Both the position numbers and the translations under genes were made by a program. 64,000 nt of DNA from JBNKEI01 sp050288705 (GTDB lineage Bacteria > Myxococcota > Myxococcia > Myxococcales > UBA5297), in assembly GCA_050288705.1 (NCBI GenBank), contig JBNKEI010000191.1, positions 1 to 64,000 on the forward strand. Direction: 5' to 3'. Under the pieces are notes generated by a model, which was not told the DNA's origin, searched no databases, and saw only the letters and a program-made list of their open reading frames with translations. This document shows, in pieces, positions 51,896 to 60,449 of the stretch (the stretch's first letter is position 1; each line of letters begins with the position of its first letter).

Positions 51896-52450
51896 TCAAA
51901 GGGATTCGTCCATGCGGCAAATTTTGTCGATTATCGATTGATAAAAAGCAGCTAAGCTAGGAGCAAATTCAACAAAAAAGTGTCTTCCGTCTTCTCGATG
52001 AGATACCCAAACCGGACTGTCTATGGCCAGTTCATCGGTCCGTAGAGCCAGGGGATTGCCGTCAATTTCTGCAAAAACCACGAAGCTTTCGTCCCATTCT
52101 GGCATGCTTTTTCCGTTGAATCCATGCCAACGATATCCTACTTGCAACTCGATGAGGTCTTGAGGAGGCCAAAGGGTCAATACGGTAGGACTTATCTTCA
52201 GGCGTATCAGAGTGCGCGGTGCAAAGTGCTCCCACGCGAAAGCAAGCGAGTGAGGTAGTGGCAAGCAAGCTTTTTGTGTTCTGCGAACGCGCCCCAATGC
52301 TGACCTAACCTCAAAATCACCTTGCAACATTTTTCGCTCGCCTGCAGAAAAAGGCTGAAAAAGCTTGCTGTCCCTCTGGTTGTCCATCGGTTCCAGGCAG
52401 GCTACAAATCTGTAGAGAGTCTCAACAAGCTTATTAGTTGGCTGATTCAT
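51896..52450 (-). CDS. SMI1/KNR4-like (SUKH superfamily) protein
   Basis: 184-residue protein starting at the ATG at 52448-52450. The C-terminal half has the pattern of SMI1/KNR4-like proteins: GYRWHGFNGKSMPEWDESFV, VFAEIDGNPLALRTDE, PVWVSHREDGRHFFVEFAPS and LAAFYQSIIDKI. In bacteria these domains often serve as immunity proteins or cytoplasmic partners. There is no toxin gene adjacent (neighbours are nadK and a coiled-coil gene), so an immunity role is only possible. The N-terminal 60 residues are unrecognised. Confidence 0.6.
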   Translation of the reverse strand: MNQPTNKLVETLYRFVACLEPMDNQRDSKLFQPFSAGERKMLQGDFEVRSALGRVRRTQKACLPLPHSLAFAWEHFAPRTLIRLKISPTVLTLWPPQDLIELQVGYRWHGFNGKSMPEWDESFVVFAEIDGNPLALRTDELAIDSPVWVSHREDGRHFFVEFAPSLAAFYQSIIDKICRMDESL

Positions 52451-52681
52451 CAACAAAATATGCCACGTTTGCTTCCATCGTCAGTCGAAAAAAGGCAATC
52501 GTCCGTTATCAAGAAATAAGGGTGCTGAATAGTTAAAAAAACTTACTTGGTAGTTGACATCCAAGTTCCGCCGGGGTAGTAAATCGCACATTGATTCGGC
52601 GTCATAACGAAAACTGATTAAAAAGCTGATTCTGCAGATTGCTAGTAATTTGAGTAGTAAGTAGTATGGAAGGGCGCAATT

Positions 52682-53068
52682 TTGGAAAAGAAGTCTTCGG
52701 AAAGCGATTTGCTTCGGTCTCTCCAGAAGGAACTTCAGGCAGCGCAATTTGAGTTAGGGCAGTTACGGAAGCAGGTGGAACAAGCAGTTGAATTTGGTAA
52801 AGCCCAGGCTGTTTTAAGTGTTTTAAGAAGTAAGCGTGAAGTTGCAATGATGAAGTTGGGAGAAGTGTTTTTAAAAGAAGTAGAAGTAAGCGAGAGCGTA
52901 CTGACGCCTGAACTGCAGCGAGCGTATAGCGAGGCAAAGGCGAAAGAAGTTGCTTTTCAAGAATATCAGGCGGATATCTCGATGCTTCTAAAAGAAGCAG
53001 ATGTGTGTATAGAAGAAGGCAGTAAGCTTTCGAGAAAACCTACGGTTGCCAAAAAACCGAAGGAATAG
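52682..53068 (+). CDS. Hypothetical coiled-coil protein
   Basis: Unrecognised 128-residue protein, almost wholly helical by composition: LLRSLQKELQAAQFELGQLR and the following KQVEQAVEFG show heptad-like spacing of Leu and hydrophobic residues. The tail is Lys/Pro rich. The start is a TTG at 52682 with GGAAGGG upstream; this is the only suitable in-frame start. It ends nine bases before tRNA-Ala. No domain or neighbour suggests a role. Coding status rests on length, composition and the ribosome site. Confidence 0.62.
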   Translation: MEKKSSESDLLRSLQKELQAAQFELGQLRKQVEQAVEFGKAQAVLSVLRSKREVAMMKLGEVFLKEVEVSESVLTPELQRAYSEAKAKEVAFQEYQADISMLLKEADVCIEEGSKLSRKPTVAKKPKE

Positions 53069-53077
53069 TGAAAACAT

Positions 53078-53150
53078 GGGGCTGTAGCTCAGCTGGGAGA
53101 GCGCCTGAATGGCATTCAGGAGGCCGACGGTTCGATCCCGTTCAGCTCCA
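53078..53150 (+). tRNA. tRNA-Ala (anticodon GGC)
   Basis: 73-base cloverleaf: acceptor GGGGCTG with CAGCTCC (one G-T), D-arm GTAGCTCAGCTGGGAGAGC, anticodon stem CCTGA/TCAGG around loop ATGGCAT (anticodon GGC, reading GCC), T-arm GACGGTTCGATCCCGTT. Discriminator A, no encoded CCA. A hairpin follows immediately. Confidence 0.96.
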
Positions 53151-53153
53151 CTA

Positions 53154-53197
53154 CGAGAAAAAAGGGGGTTTTTGTAGGAAGCTCCCTTTTTTGCTCG
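53154..53197 (+). terminator. Hairpin terminator after tRNA-Ala
   Basis: CGAGAAAAAAGGG (53154-53166) pairs with CCCTTTTTTGCTCG (53184-53197), with one bulged G and a 17-base loop. The A-run and T-run inside the stem make it plausible as a terminator for the tRNA in either direction. There is no separate U-tract. Confidence 0.5.
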
Positions 53198-53210
53198 CGG
53201 CCTTGTTTGA

Positions 53211-54068
53211 ATGTTGGCTGAGCGAGTTAGGGAATTGAAATCACTAAAAATACTGACTAGGCAAGATTCCCACGAGCTGGAACGTTTCTTACAAAATCAC
53301 TGCGAAACCTCGGTTAGATTACTCGCTAGTGCTGCTGCGGCAGGATTAGAAGATAGCGGGGGAGAGCAGGAAGGAACTTATGCGGCACGTTGGGAAGGAA
53401 AGAGCATTGTTTCCCTGGCTGCGCACTATCAAAATGGCATAGTAGTGCTTCAAGCTCCTGAAGTTCCTGGAGATTTGGTTCGATTGGCGTCGCTTTCCTC
53501 TAAGAGATCGTTGGTGGGAATTCAGGGTCCTTGGTCGCAGGTGCAGCGCGCATTATATGAACTGAAAATTGGGACTGCTTCGTGGGTGACCACCAAGCCA
53601 GATATCGTCTTTGCTCTGGATTTAAACAAGCTGACTGTTCCTGCCATATTTCCCCAATGCCAAGTGAATTGCCGGCCTCTTCGAGAAGAGGATCGTGAGT
53701 TGATTGATCGGTGGCGAGCGGCCTGGAAAATGGAGTCTCGGCGACATCTCACCTGTACCCATCCAACTTCCTGGGTGCTGGAGTATCAGGGGGGGTTGGT
53801 TTCGCTGGTAGAATTGGGAGCAAGGCGGGCAAATGTAGTACAGTTGGAGGGGGTTTATACATCTCCCGAGCTGCGTTGTCGAGGGTGGGCGCGTGTTGCT
53901 ATTGCCAATGTTTTGATGCTGGCGAAAGCTGAAGGGGTGCAAAAAGCAGTTTTTACGGTAGGGTCACAGATGGTGGCAGCGCACAGTCTGTGTAGAGCGC
54001 TAGGTTTTAAAGAAGTGGGTGAAGAAGGCGTGGTCCTCTTTGCTTCTGTCTCAGGATTAAGCGTATAA
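53211..54068 (+). CDS. GNAT-family acetyltransferase (two-domain)
   Basis: 285-residue protein. The C-terminal half is an acetyltransferase: CRPLREEDRELIDRWRAAW, VVQLEGVYTSPELRCRGWAR, VAIANVLMLAKAEGVQKAVF and HSLCRALGFKEVGEEGVVLF. The N-terminal about 130 residues look like a degenerate second GNAT-like domain (LERFLQNHCETSVRLLASAA), as in DUF4081-type two-domain members. The acceptor is unknown. It lies 60 bases after tRNA-Ala and 66 bases before the DUF5658-like gene. Confidence 0.75.
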   Translation: MLAERVRELKSLKILTRQDSHELERFLQNHCETSVRLLASAAAAGLEDSGGEQEGTYAARWEGKSIVSLAAHYQNGIVVLQAPEVPGDLVRLASLSSKRSLVGIQGPWSQVQRALYELKIGTASWVTTKPDIVFALDLNKLTVPAIFPQCQVNCRPLREEDRELIDRWRAAWKMESRRHLTCTHPTSWVLEYQGGLVSLVELGARRANVVQLEGVYTSPELRCRGWARVAIANVLMLAKAEGVQKAVFTVGSQMVAAHSLCRALGFKEVGEEGVVLFASVSGLSV

Positions 54069-54133
54069 TCAAAAAATGAGTAAAGTGTTTTTTTGGCGAT
54101 AATCAAAGTATTTGGCGCGAGCAATTCATCAAT

Positions 54134-54601
54134 ATGAGCTGGCTACCTTTTCCTGATAGGCGGTCGGGTGCAGACAGGCGAGCCAAGCCCACATCGCCTT
54201 TTTCTTTGGCTAGTTTGCGCGGTTCTCGAAAGCGATCTCGCCGAAAAGAAGATCAGTATATTCATTTCTTTGTTGATCGTTATGGAAAAAGGTCGATTAT
54301 AGTTATATTGATAACGTTGATTCTTTCTTTTGTCGACGCCTTTTTTACTCTAAATTTAGTTCGGGCGGGGGGAGAAGAACTGAATCCGGTAATGCTCTTT
54401 TTTTTACAATACGGGCCATTGCCTTTCTTGATTTCTAAATATGTATTCACTGCATTTGGAATAGTGGTATTAATAATGTTTAAAAACTATCCTATGTTCA
54501 AAGGAATCATGGTTAGAGATCTGTTGTTATTTGTTCCGATGTTTTATTTTTTATTAATTGCTTACGAAATCATATTGGTTATTCATTTTCCGGTTTTTTG
54601 A
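54134..54601 (+). CDS. DUF5658-like integral membrane protein
   Basis: 155-residue protein with a basic cytoplasmic leader containing RRSGADRRAK and RKRSRRKEDQ, followed by about four membrane helices: IIVILITLILSFVDAFFTLN, PLPFLISKYVFTAFGIVVLI and LLLFVPMFYFLLIAYEIILV. The EELNPVMLFFLQ string between helices is typical of the DUF5658 family, for which no function is known. It stands before a 1.4 kb gene-poor region and has no obvious terminator. Confidence 0.75.
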   Translation: MSWLPFPDRRSGADRRAKPTSPFSLASLRGSRKRSRRKEDQYIHFFVDRYGKRSIIVILITLILSFVDAFFTLNLVRAGGEELNPVMLFFLQYGPLPFLISKYVFTAFGIVVLIMFKNYPMFKGIMVRDLLLFVPMFYFLLIAYEIILVIHFPVF

Positions 54602-54611
54602 ATTTCTAAAA

Positions 54612-54720
54612 ATAACTATTCAAACCCTATTCTTTCTTGACAATGAAAGGCTTGCAAAGAATCCGCTCAAGCCCGAGCTGTGGCCTGGTTTTCTAGAACT
54701 TCATACCTGCGGCGCATCGG
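54612..54720. repeat. Partial copy of the inverted-repeat (MITE-like) element
   Basis: Begins AATAACTATTCAAACCC and continues through TTTCTTGACAATGAAA, AGAATCCGCTCAAGCCCGAG and CTTCATACCTGCGGC. Each piece aligns with the left and middle of the element at 54790-54963 (TAACTATTCAG, TTTCTTGATAACGAAA, GAAATCCGGTCAGGCCGAG, CTTCATGTCTGCGGC). The right terminal repeat is missing, so this is a truncated or decayed copy. A GGGTATAAATACCC palindrome (54748-54761) lies in the spacer between the two. Confidence 0.65.
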
Positions 54721-54789
54721 TGTTCTGTTTGTAAGACCAATTTGAACGGGTATAAATACCCTGTCTAAGCTGCCTGATCGAAAGTTGGT

Positions 54790-54963
54790 TGTAACTATTC
54801 AGTACCCTTATTTCTTGATAACGAAAAGCCGCAAGAAATCCGGTCAGGCCGAGCTTGTCGAGGTCCAAGGCTTCCTCGACTTCATGTCTGCGGCATTACG
54901 CTCGGAAAGACCGTGGTTTTCAATTTTTGGTTACTCGCGAAGTGGTAGTTCTGAATAGTTACA
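54790..54963. mobile_element. MITE-like element with 13-base terminal inverted repeats
   Basis: 174 bases bounded by TGTAACTATTCAG (54790-54802) and its perfect complement CTGAATAGTTACA (54951-54963). Inside are nested complementary segments, GCCGCA with TGCGGC and GTCGAGG with CCTCGAC, which would fold into a hairpin. It encodes nothing. A related partial copy precedes it and a weaker one lies at 47487. Size, terminal repeats and dispersal fit a non-autonomous miniature transposon; no transposase gene is in the window. Confidence 0.65.
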
Positions 54964-56034
54964 GTTGGCTGCTGGCACTACTGTTGCTTGAGCTCGGTAG
55001 CATTGGTTCTAAGCGACGTCCAAAGCTTTGATCGAGTGAGTTGCTTTCCGAAGCCATGGCGCATCTAACTCTCGTTCCCTGGGCAATTGCCGGTGTCTGG
55101 GAGAACATGAGGAGTCAAAACGGAGAGCGGCTAGGCGCAAAGTGGAAAAAGTATTATGCAGCAAAGCAGCCCTTTGGTGTCTTCAGTTTTGATATGAGCG
55201 TTCCGGGTAAGGTGTAAATGGCCTGTTGAGTTTAGTCGAACAAAGAAATATCCGAAGTTTTATTAAGGCTTTGCATTGCATTTGTGGAGGTAGAAGTGAA
55301 ATGAGGTGATAAAATTTCGGCAAGCTGATTTGGAATAATGGGGAGCACGGTAACGTGGGCCTAATGCGTAGTTTTTTTTACACTGCTGCGTATAGTGCTA
55401 CGCCGCTTTTAGACCGACGATTAGTGTTTTTGGTGTCAGGAATGAGGCGTTCAAAGCGGTAGATTTATAGGTTTTTTTCAATTCTTTTGTCAGATAACTT
55501 GACGTTTGCACCAAAAACCTGCTTGTATGTGCATTCAGTAGTGCAAATGGCGAGGTCGGTGATGAGTGATCTTAGTGATCTCATGGATGGCCTAATAGAT
55601 GGCAAAGCCAATGAATGCCTCCAACCGCTTTTTTTTGACTATTTCGAAAAAATTTATAAAACCCAACAGTGTTTAGTGTTTTTTGTTGCTGATGGTCGAA
55701 GCCAGGTTTGATTGGTAGAAGAACAGTTTTGTTAGTCTTGTTGCTGGTGATTTCTTTATGAAGAACAGGCATGATAAATAGCCAGAAATAATCGAGAAAG
55801 TTGGAGCTTGTGAATAAATATTGGCCGGTTTTTTATTGGCGGCTAAGTATTGTGCGCATGAAGTCTTCTTAAGCAAAGTATTTAATGCATGCGTTTCTTG
55901 GAGGTGTTAAAAAATTAATTTTAGAATCATGATGTAGAACAAAGGTCTTGTTTGTTTAGTAGATAGCGTTTTATTTCTTGACATAGTGTGGAATATCGTT
56001 CAAAAGAACGTGAAACCATCTAAGGAGATTGCAG
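54964..56034. other. Gene-poor region with no confident gene
   Basis: About 1.07 kb before the barrel protein gene. It contains a 53-codon frame at 55056-55217 (listed separately) and a 74-codon frame at 55487-55711 from a TTG without a ribosome site, which overlaps an equally long minus-strand frame and is not called. The last 150 bases are AT-rich and should hold the promoter of the barrel gene; TTGACA at 55978-55983 is a candidate -35 but no well-spaced -10 is seen. Confidence 0.5.
55056..55217 (+). CDS. Possible small protein or gene remnant (53 residues)
   Basis: ATG at 55056 opens a 53-codon frame with protein-like composition: MAHLTLVPWAIAGVWENMRS, then ERLGAKWKKYYAAKQ, then FGVFSFDMSVPGKV and stop. 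There is no Shine-Dalgarno match before the ATG and no recognised family. It may be the remnant of a larger gene in a decayed region. Confidence 0.25.
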   Translation: MAHLTLVPWAIAGVWENMRSQNGERLGAKWKKYYAAKQPFGVFSFDMSVPGKV

Positions 56035-57159
56035 ATGAGAAAAAGCATTAGATTTCTCGGAGTAATTGCAGCTTTGACATTTTTATCCTCGGTCGCTTTT
56101 GGTCAAGACGCGACTGTGCCCACTTTTACTCCAAAAGGAAGTTTGCAGTACCGGGTTGGAGGTAAGAATGTTGATAAAGGTGGAAAAAAGACCGACCAGG
56201 CTGGTTTCGCTACTGATGGTGGTTTTAAAGTCGGTGGAAACGTATCAGCGGGAAATCTTACTGGTGCTTTCCAAATTGGTATTATTCAGCAACAGCCTAC
56301 GCTCGGCGAGGCTAATTATGACAAACCACTCCAAGTCGAAGAAGGATGGGTATCCTATAATTTTGGACCAGCTTCAGCCAGAGTAAACATGAAGGAAGCT
56401 GATACCGGCTATAATGCTGATTTGGCGAGTCGAGTTCCGCTCTCGATGTCAATGAAAGTGGACACCGAAGTTGGAGCCTATCTTATTTTGCAGAGCCCGA
56501 ATGCACTGATCACTACTAAGGAAGCGGATAAAGATACCAAAAATACCGTAGTTCCGGTATTCGACCTCGGTTATGAAAATAAGACTTTGCTAGGCGACAA
56601 GCTAATTGTCAAAGGCGGTGTGGTTATTGATGCTGCTAATGAGGCCGATAGTTTTTCCGACAAATCAGAAGTCGGTTTCATGCCCTACGTAAGTGGTTCT
56701 TATAAAGTCACTGAGAGAATTGTTTTTTCCCTGGATGCGGATTTTGGTATCGGCATGAGCCGCATTACTCCGGTGCCGGTGCAGTATTTAGGACGGGAAG
56801 ATGTCAAGAAAGCATTAGCAGATAAGGCGGCAGCAGAGGCAGCAGGAGAACCAGCGTCTGAAATTGCTATGCCTGATCCTGACGAAGCTCCTCAATTCTG
56901 GGGAATTAAGTTTGGCGCTGAAATCGGCATTACCGACCAATTCACTATCGACGGTCAGGTTCGTTATTATGACTTGACTACCAAAAAACTATATAAGGAC
57001 GGCAATTCCAAATTGTATTTCAACGCTAGTGCCAAATACGCTCTCGATAGCAACCTCTATTTCAAGGGCGGCATGTTTGATTACAACGCGGTCACGGTTG
57101 GTGATGCAGATGCCGATACTGACGCTTTCTATGGTGTAGAAGTAGGATACAACTTCTAA
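56035..57159 (+). CDS. Outer-membrane beta-barrel (porin-like) protein
   Basis: 374-residue exported protein. The ATG at 56035 follows AAGGAG by seven bases. The signal peptide is KSIRFLGVIAALTFLSSVAFG with cleavage before QDA. The mature chain alternates aromatic and polar residues in barrel fashion (GSLQYRVGG, GNLTGAFQIG, LSMSMKVDTEVGAYL, VFSLDADFGIGMS, FTIDGQVRYYDL) and ends in the barrel-assembly signature FYGVEVGYNF with terminal Phe. One Ala/Asp-rich loop (about residues 260-285) is probably extracellular. A strong terminator follows, so it is monocistronic and likely highly expressed. Pore specificity is unknown. Confidence 0.82.
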   Translation: MRKSIRFLGVIAALTFLSSVAFGQDATVPTFTPKGSLQYRVGGKNVDKGGKKTDQAGFATDGGFKVGGNVSAGNLTGAFQIGIIQQQPTLGEANYDKPLQVEEGWVSYNFGPASARVNMKEADTGYNADLASRVPLSMSMKVDTEVGAYLILQSPNALITTKEADKDTKNTVVPVFDLGYENKTLLGDKLIVKGGVVIDAANEADSFSDKSEVGFMPYVSGSYKVTERIVFSLDADFGIGMSRITPVPVQYLGREDVKKALADKAAAEAAGEPASEIAMPDPDEAPQFWGIKFGAEIGITDQFTIDGQVRYYDLTTKKLYKDGNSKLYFNASAKYALDSNLYFKGGMFDYNAVTVGDADADTDAFYGVEVGYNF

Positions 57160-57183
57160 TCATAGTAAAAAATGAAAGTTTGG

Positions 57184-57219
57184 AAAGGCGGAGCTTAGCT
57201 TCGCCTTTTTTATTTTTTA
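57184..57219 (+). terminator. Rho-independent terminator of the barrel protein gene
   Basis: Ten-base stem AAGGCGGAGC (57185-57194) and GCTTCGCCTT (57198-57207) with one G-T pair and a TTA loop, followed by a T-rich run (TTTTTTATTTTTT). It lies 25 bases past the porin-like stop. Confidence 0.9.
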
Positions 57220-57256
57220 ATGCGCTCATCACAACATTGCAGTAGCCAAGCATGAT

Positions 57257-57919
57257 ATGCATATGGGAAACTCGTTTCCTTCAAAACAGGGCGCTTGCAA
57301 GTTTTTGCTCGATGGGTGCTACATGAAATCGACGGTCTCGCATTCCTATGAAGGTATTTTTGTTGCCTTGCTACCGCAGCGCGGTTCCGAGCTGTTAGAG
57401 CTTTTGCGCGAGGTTTCCAAGCAGTTTCTAGGCGATCGTGACCCCCGTTCGTGGGTTTTGGAGTTAGGTCCTTTGCAGACACCCGCCGGGGCTATTGCTT
57501 TTCGACTAGTTTCCTCCCGCGAGGATTTCCCCTGGCGAGATGGTGCGGCGGCCGAGTTTTGTCGTCGGGTTAGTATGCTAGGGCCAGGACGATGTTGGGT
57601 TTTGGCGATAGAAAAAGGGCGGGGTGAGTTTGAAGGATGGTGCGAAGGCATGGTCTATGATCGAGGTGAGCGCAAAGATTACGAAGAATCTAACAATGGT
57701 TCTACTGATTTGCTTGCTTGGTTTGGAGAACAGCTTGCTCTCTCTGAAAACGAGGTGCTGGCCTTGTTCGAATCTTGTGACCAAACCGTGTCATTGACTG
57801 GGGGAGCAGGTCAATTTGAAGACGAAATCGATTCGATTCTTGACCGTGCAAAGAGAGAGTTTCAAAAATACCGCGAGCTAAAACAAGCACGCGAGCGGGC
57901 GCGCATGCGTTCTTCGTGA
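57257..57919 (+). CDS. Hypothetical protein
   Basis: Unrecognised soluble protein of up to 220 residues. Starts are possible at 57257, 57263 and 57323; none has a strong ribosome site, and homologues would probably start near VSHSYEGIFVALLPQ. It is mixed alpha/beta by composition: ELLELLREVSKQFLGDRDPR, WVLELGPLQTPAGAIAFRL, CRRVSMLGPGRCWVLAIEKG. The C-terminal helix is highly charged (AKREFQKYRELKQARERARM). It ends 24 bases from the convergent phosphoesterase gene. Coding is judged from length and composition; function cannot be inferred. Confidence 0.62.
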   Translation: MHMGNSFPSKQGACKFLLDGCYMKSTVSHSYEGIFVALLPQRGSELLELLREVSKQFLGDRDPRSWVLELGPLQTPAGAIAFRLVSSREDFPWRDGAAAEFCRRVSMLGPGRCWVLAIEKGRGEFEGWCEGMVYDRGERKDYEESNNGSTDLLAWFGEQLALSENEVLALFESCDQTVSLTGGAGQFEDEIDSILDRAKREFQKYRELKQARERARMRSS

Positions 57920-57942
57920 CGAACCACCTTGCTTTTACTAGT

Positions 57943-59037
57943 TCAAAAAGAGACTTCTTCCCGAGAGGGCCTCCGACCATGCCATCTCATTAGCGAAACG
58001 CGGGCATCTCCGCGATCGGTATAGCGAATCAGGGCATAGTGACGGGCAGTCCGTTGTCCTAGGTTTTCCATCGACAAGTTCACCATAGGCATCCACGTAC
58101 CAGTGTTTACATAAATGCGTTCTCCTCGCCCATAAGTACGTACCATTTCAGTATGGGTGTGTCCCATAATAACGGCTCGCAAAGAGGGGTCGTTTTTAAA
58201 AAGTCGTTGAGCGGAGTTTTCGTGTTTCTCAAAAAAACTAAGCTCGTTTAGTAAAAATTTTCCTAATTTTTGAAAAGGCCGGCGCTGTCTCCAGACTGGG
58301 CTGGTTTGTGCACGCAAAAAATAATAAGCAGAGTTAAATAAAGCTCGCATGGTAAAGCGCGTATCTACCAATAATCCTCCTGCAATAACCGGCCAAAAGG
58401 GCTTTACTCGATCTAAATAAGGTCGCTCTTCTTTGAATTTATTTAGTACTTGTAGAATAAACAAACTTCCCCATGGAAGGTTAAGAATTGGCTCTGAATT
58501 ATTTTTATCTAAAACAAGCCTGCTAAAGTCAAAAGAATTCATGGCTTCAAATTGATGGCCATGATGTATTTCTACTCCGCCGTCTACACGGTAGCGATCT
58601 TTATCCACCACAAAATGAATCTGTTCGGGCGAAGCGTTTACTGCAACTGTCTGACAGAAAAAATTACGCACCGCTGGGAAAACAAATTCCATGTCATGAT
58701 TTCCCGGAATATAAGTGATGCGTCGGTTGGGTTTGCGCAGAAAAGAGCGTAGGGCTTCTTTTACTTTGGGATGACCGCGCAAGCAAAGCTCAACTTTCAG
58801 CACCCCCATGTTTTCGGTAATTACTTCGGGAAAGAGCCCATTGATGGGAACTTTAAGGAAATCAAAAAAGTCTCCATTTAGAATGAGCTCTAGATTATCT
58901 CCGGAGCTAGCAAACCGCGCCAGTAACTGCGCAAAACGGTCGTCATCGTTGAAGTCATCGAAAAAATTGGGGCGACCTTTGGAATGGCCAGTGCCAATGT
59001 GGAGGTCGCTCAAGATCATTTTACTGCGCGATTGCAT
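57943..59037 (-). CDS. Calcineurin-like metallophosphoesterase (LpxH-like)
   Basis: 364-residue phosphoesterase. Metal-binding motifs are in order: ILSDLHIGTG (residues 8-17), LNGDFFDFLKV, YIPGNHDMEFVF, EIHHGHQFE and VIMGHTHTEMV, followed by YVNTGTWMP. The order and the GDFFDF and GNHD strings resemble UDP-2,3-diacylglucosamine hydrolases (LpxH) and related proteins, but the protein is longer than LpxH (about 240) with an inserted helical part. A role in lipid A synthesis is possible but not certain. ATG at 59035-59037. Confidence 0.82.
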   Translation of the reverse strand: MQSRSKMILSDLHIGTGHSKGRPNFFDDFNDDDRFAQLLARFASSGDNLELILNGDFFDFLKVPINGLFPEVITENMGVLKVELCLRGHPKVKEALRSFLRKPNRRITYIPGNHDMEFVFPAVRNFFCQTVAVNASPEQIHFVVDKDRYRVDGGVEIHHGHQFEAMNSFDFSRLVLDKNNSEPILNLPWGSLFILQVLNKFKEERPYLDRVKPFWPVIAGGLLVDTRFTMRALFNSAYYFLRAQTSPVWRQRRPFQKLGKFLLNELSFFEKHENSAQRLFKNDPSLRAVIMGHTHTEMVRTYGRGERIYVNTGTWMPMVNLSMENLGQRTARHYALIRYTDRGDARVSLMRWHGRRPSREEVSF

Positions 59038-59122
59038 TGCAACACTTTAGCTGGTCTTATCAAATCCACACAATTGGTAAGCTCAGTTTTTTATAGAGCG
59101 CTTCCAATGATACAATTCTTAC

Positions 59123-59385
59123 ATGAAAATCGTAGCCTACTCTCTGCGCAATGAAATTGGTGATGCGCAGCAGTACTATCGGAAAGTAAGCGCTTTTGCC
59201 GACCAAGTACGAGCCGCAGGTAGCCAAGTGTAGTTTTTGGTAAGCCATTTCAAGCGTATGTCGTCTACCATGGTTTGGAAATCCCGCGTTCGAAGGAAGA
59301 ATATTTTCTCGAACTATTGATGGCAGGTGTTCTCCGCAGCTTGAGCATATTCTTGACTAAAAATAGTTTTTTATTTTAATGAATT
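59123..59385 (+). pseudogene. Probable frameshifted short gene
   Basis: The ATG at 59123 opens a 36-codon frame (MKIVAYSLRNEIGDAQQYYR, then KVSAFADQVRAAGSQV) that stops at a TAG near 59231. In another frame, immediately at the stop, the reading continues as VVFGKPFQAYVVYHGLEIPR then SKEEYFLELLMAGVLR. The two parts join without gap and both look protein-like, so one small indel near AAGTGTAGTTTTT would explain the break. The family is not recognised. It lies in the 333-base gap between the phosphoesterase and the substrate-binding lipoprotein; the two halves total about 80 residues. Confidence 0.4.
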
Positions 59386-60354
59386 GAGTAAAGAAGTATC
59401 GACCATGGGATTAATATTAGTGGGAGGAATGAATCCTAATTCAGCGGCATGATCTGCAGCAATCTGAAGTTTATTACTCATAGGATCGATTATCCATTTT
59501 ATTCTTGAAAAAGCATCAAGCAATATATTCTCTTGAAGAGGTCTTCCAGTAATAGCTCCAAACGCCTGATTGGCTTTGCGCGCAAAGGCTCTAGGCTCTT
59601 TCTGAGCTTGGTTGGTCAAGTCTATATGCGCTTGCAGTATGGCTCGAATTTCTTCGCGGCGGTTCTGCAATGATTTTTCCGAAGCCGCCAAAACGGTGGT
59701 GGGAAACTCCTCGTTTTCCCACAAATTTCGTTCGTCTATCATAATGTGGCCGCCTCCCTCGGCAATAAGCCTGGCACCCCAAGGCTCGGGAACCCAGGCT
59801 CCTTCCAACTCTTCGCGGATAAATAGGGAAAGAATATCGGGGTTAGCAATGGGGGTAACCAGAACATCGCCTCCTCCTTGAATAGGAGCGGACATTCCTT
59901 GTGATTTCAACCAATAGCGGAGAGCAATATCTTGAGAATTTCCTAGTTGGGGGGTTGCTACTTTTTTCCCCAATAGATCGCGTGCCGATTGAGCCGTATG
60001 CGTTACCAGCATGGCGCCTCCCGAGGCCGAACCAGCAATTACTCTGATTATTTTAGACTTTACATAAGTTTGGATTGCCGGTCCGCTTCCTACATAGGTT
60101 ACATCCAGTTCGCCAGACATAAGAGCCATCATGGCAGTGGGGCCGGCGTTAAATTTTTTTAGCTCAATTTTTTTTCCACCCAGAGCTTTGGCGAAGGTGG
60201 TTTGATCATAGCCAACTAAGGCTTGGGCGTGAGTTAGGTTTGGAAAAAAGCCTAGCCTAAACGGAGTAGTAGTTTGCTTCTTAGAACACCCTGCCAGGAA
60301 CAATAGCATTGCCAAAACCAACCCTTTTCTTGGCCGTCTTGGAACGCAAACCAT
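59371..60354 (-). CDS. Substrate-binding lipoprotein of an ABC importer (SsuA/NMT1-like)
   Basis: 327-residue periplasmic-binding-protein-like lipoprotein. The signal peptide ends in the lipobox LAGC (RKGLVLAMLLFLAGC), followed by a KKQTTT linker. The core has FFPNLTHAQALVGYDQTTFA, FNAGPTAMMALMSGELDVTY, VGSGPAIQTYVKSK, VTPIANPDILSLFIREELEG and WVPEPWGARLIAEGGG, typical of the aliphatic sulfonate/nitrate/taurine family. No permease or ATPase gene is adjacent in the window, so its transporter is elsewhere. The ligand is unknown. Confidence 0.85.
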   Translation of the reverse strand: MVCVPRRPRKGLVLAMLLFLAGCSKKQTTTPFRLGFFPNLTHAQALVGYDQTTFAKALGGKKIELKKFNAGPTAMMALMSGELDVTYVGSGPAIQTYVKSKIIRVIAGSASGGAMLVTHTAQSARDLLGKKVATPQLGNSQDIALRYWLKSQGMSAPIQGGGDVLVTPIANPDILSLFIREELEGAWVPEPWGARLIAEGGGHIMIDERNLWENEEFPTTVLAASEKSLQNRREEIRAILQAHIDLTNQAQKEPRAFARKANQAFGAITGRPLQENILLDAFSRIKWIIDPMSNKLQIAADHAAELGFIPPTNINPMVDTSLLNSLK

Positions 60355-60449
60355 GGATTCTCCCTAAAAAGTCGTGAAAGCTCTTTAAGAGAGAGCTGCC
60401 CATGCGATGACGATAGTGGGAGTCTAGTTCATAAGGATTTTTGGGGAAG

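Noticed and set aside
55487..55711. 74-codon frame in the gene-poor region
   Set aside because: Starts at TTG without a ribosome site and competes with an equally long minus-strand frame; no protein-like pattern stands out.
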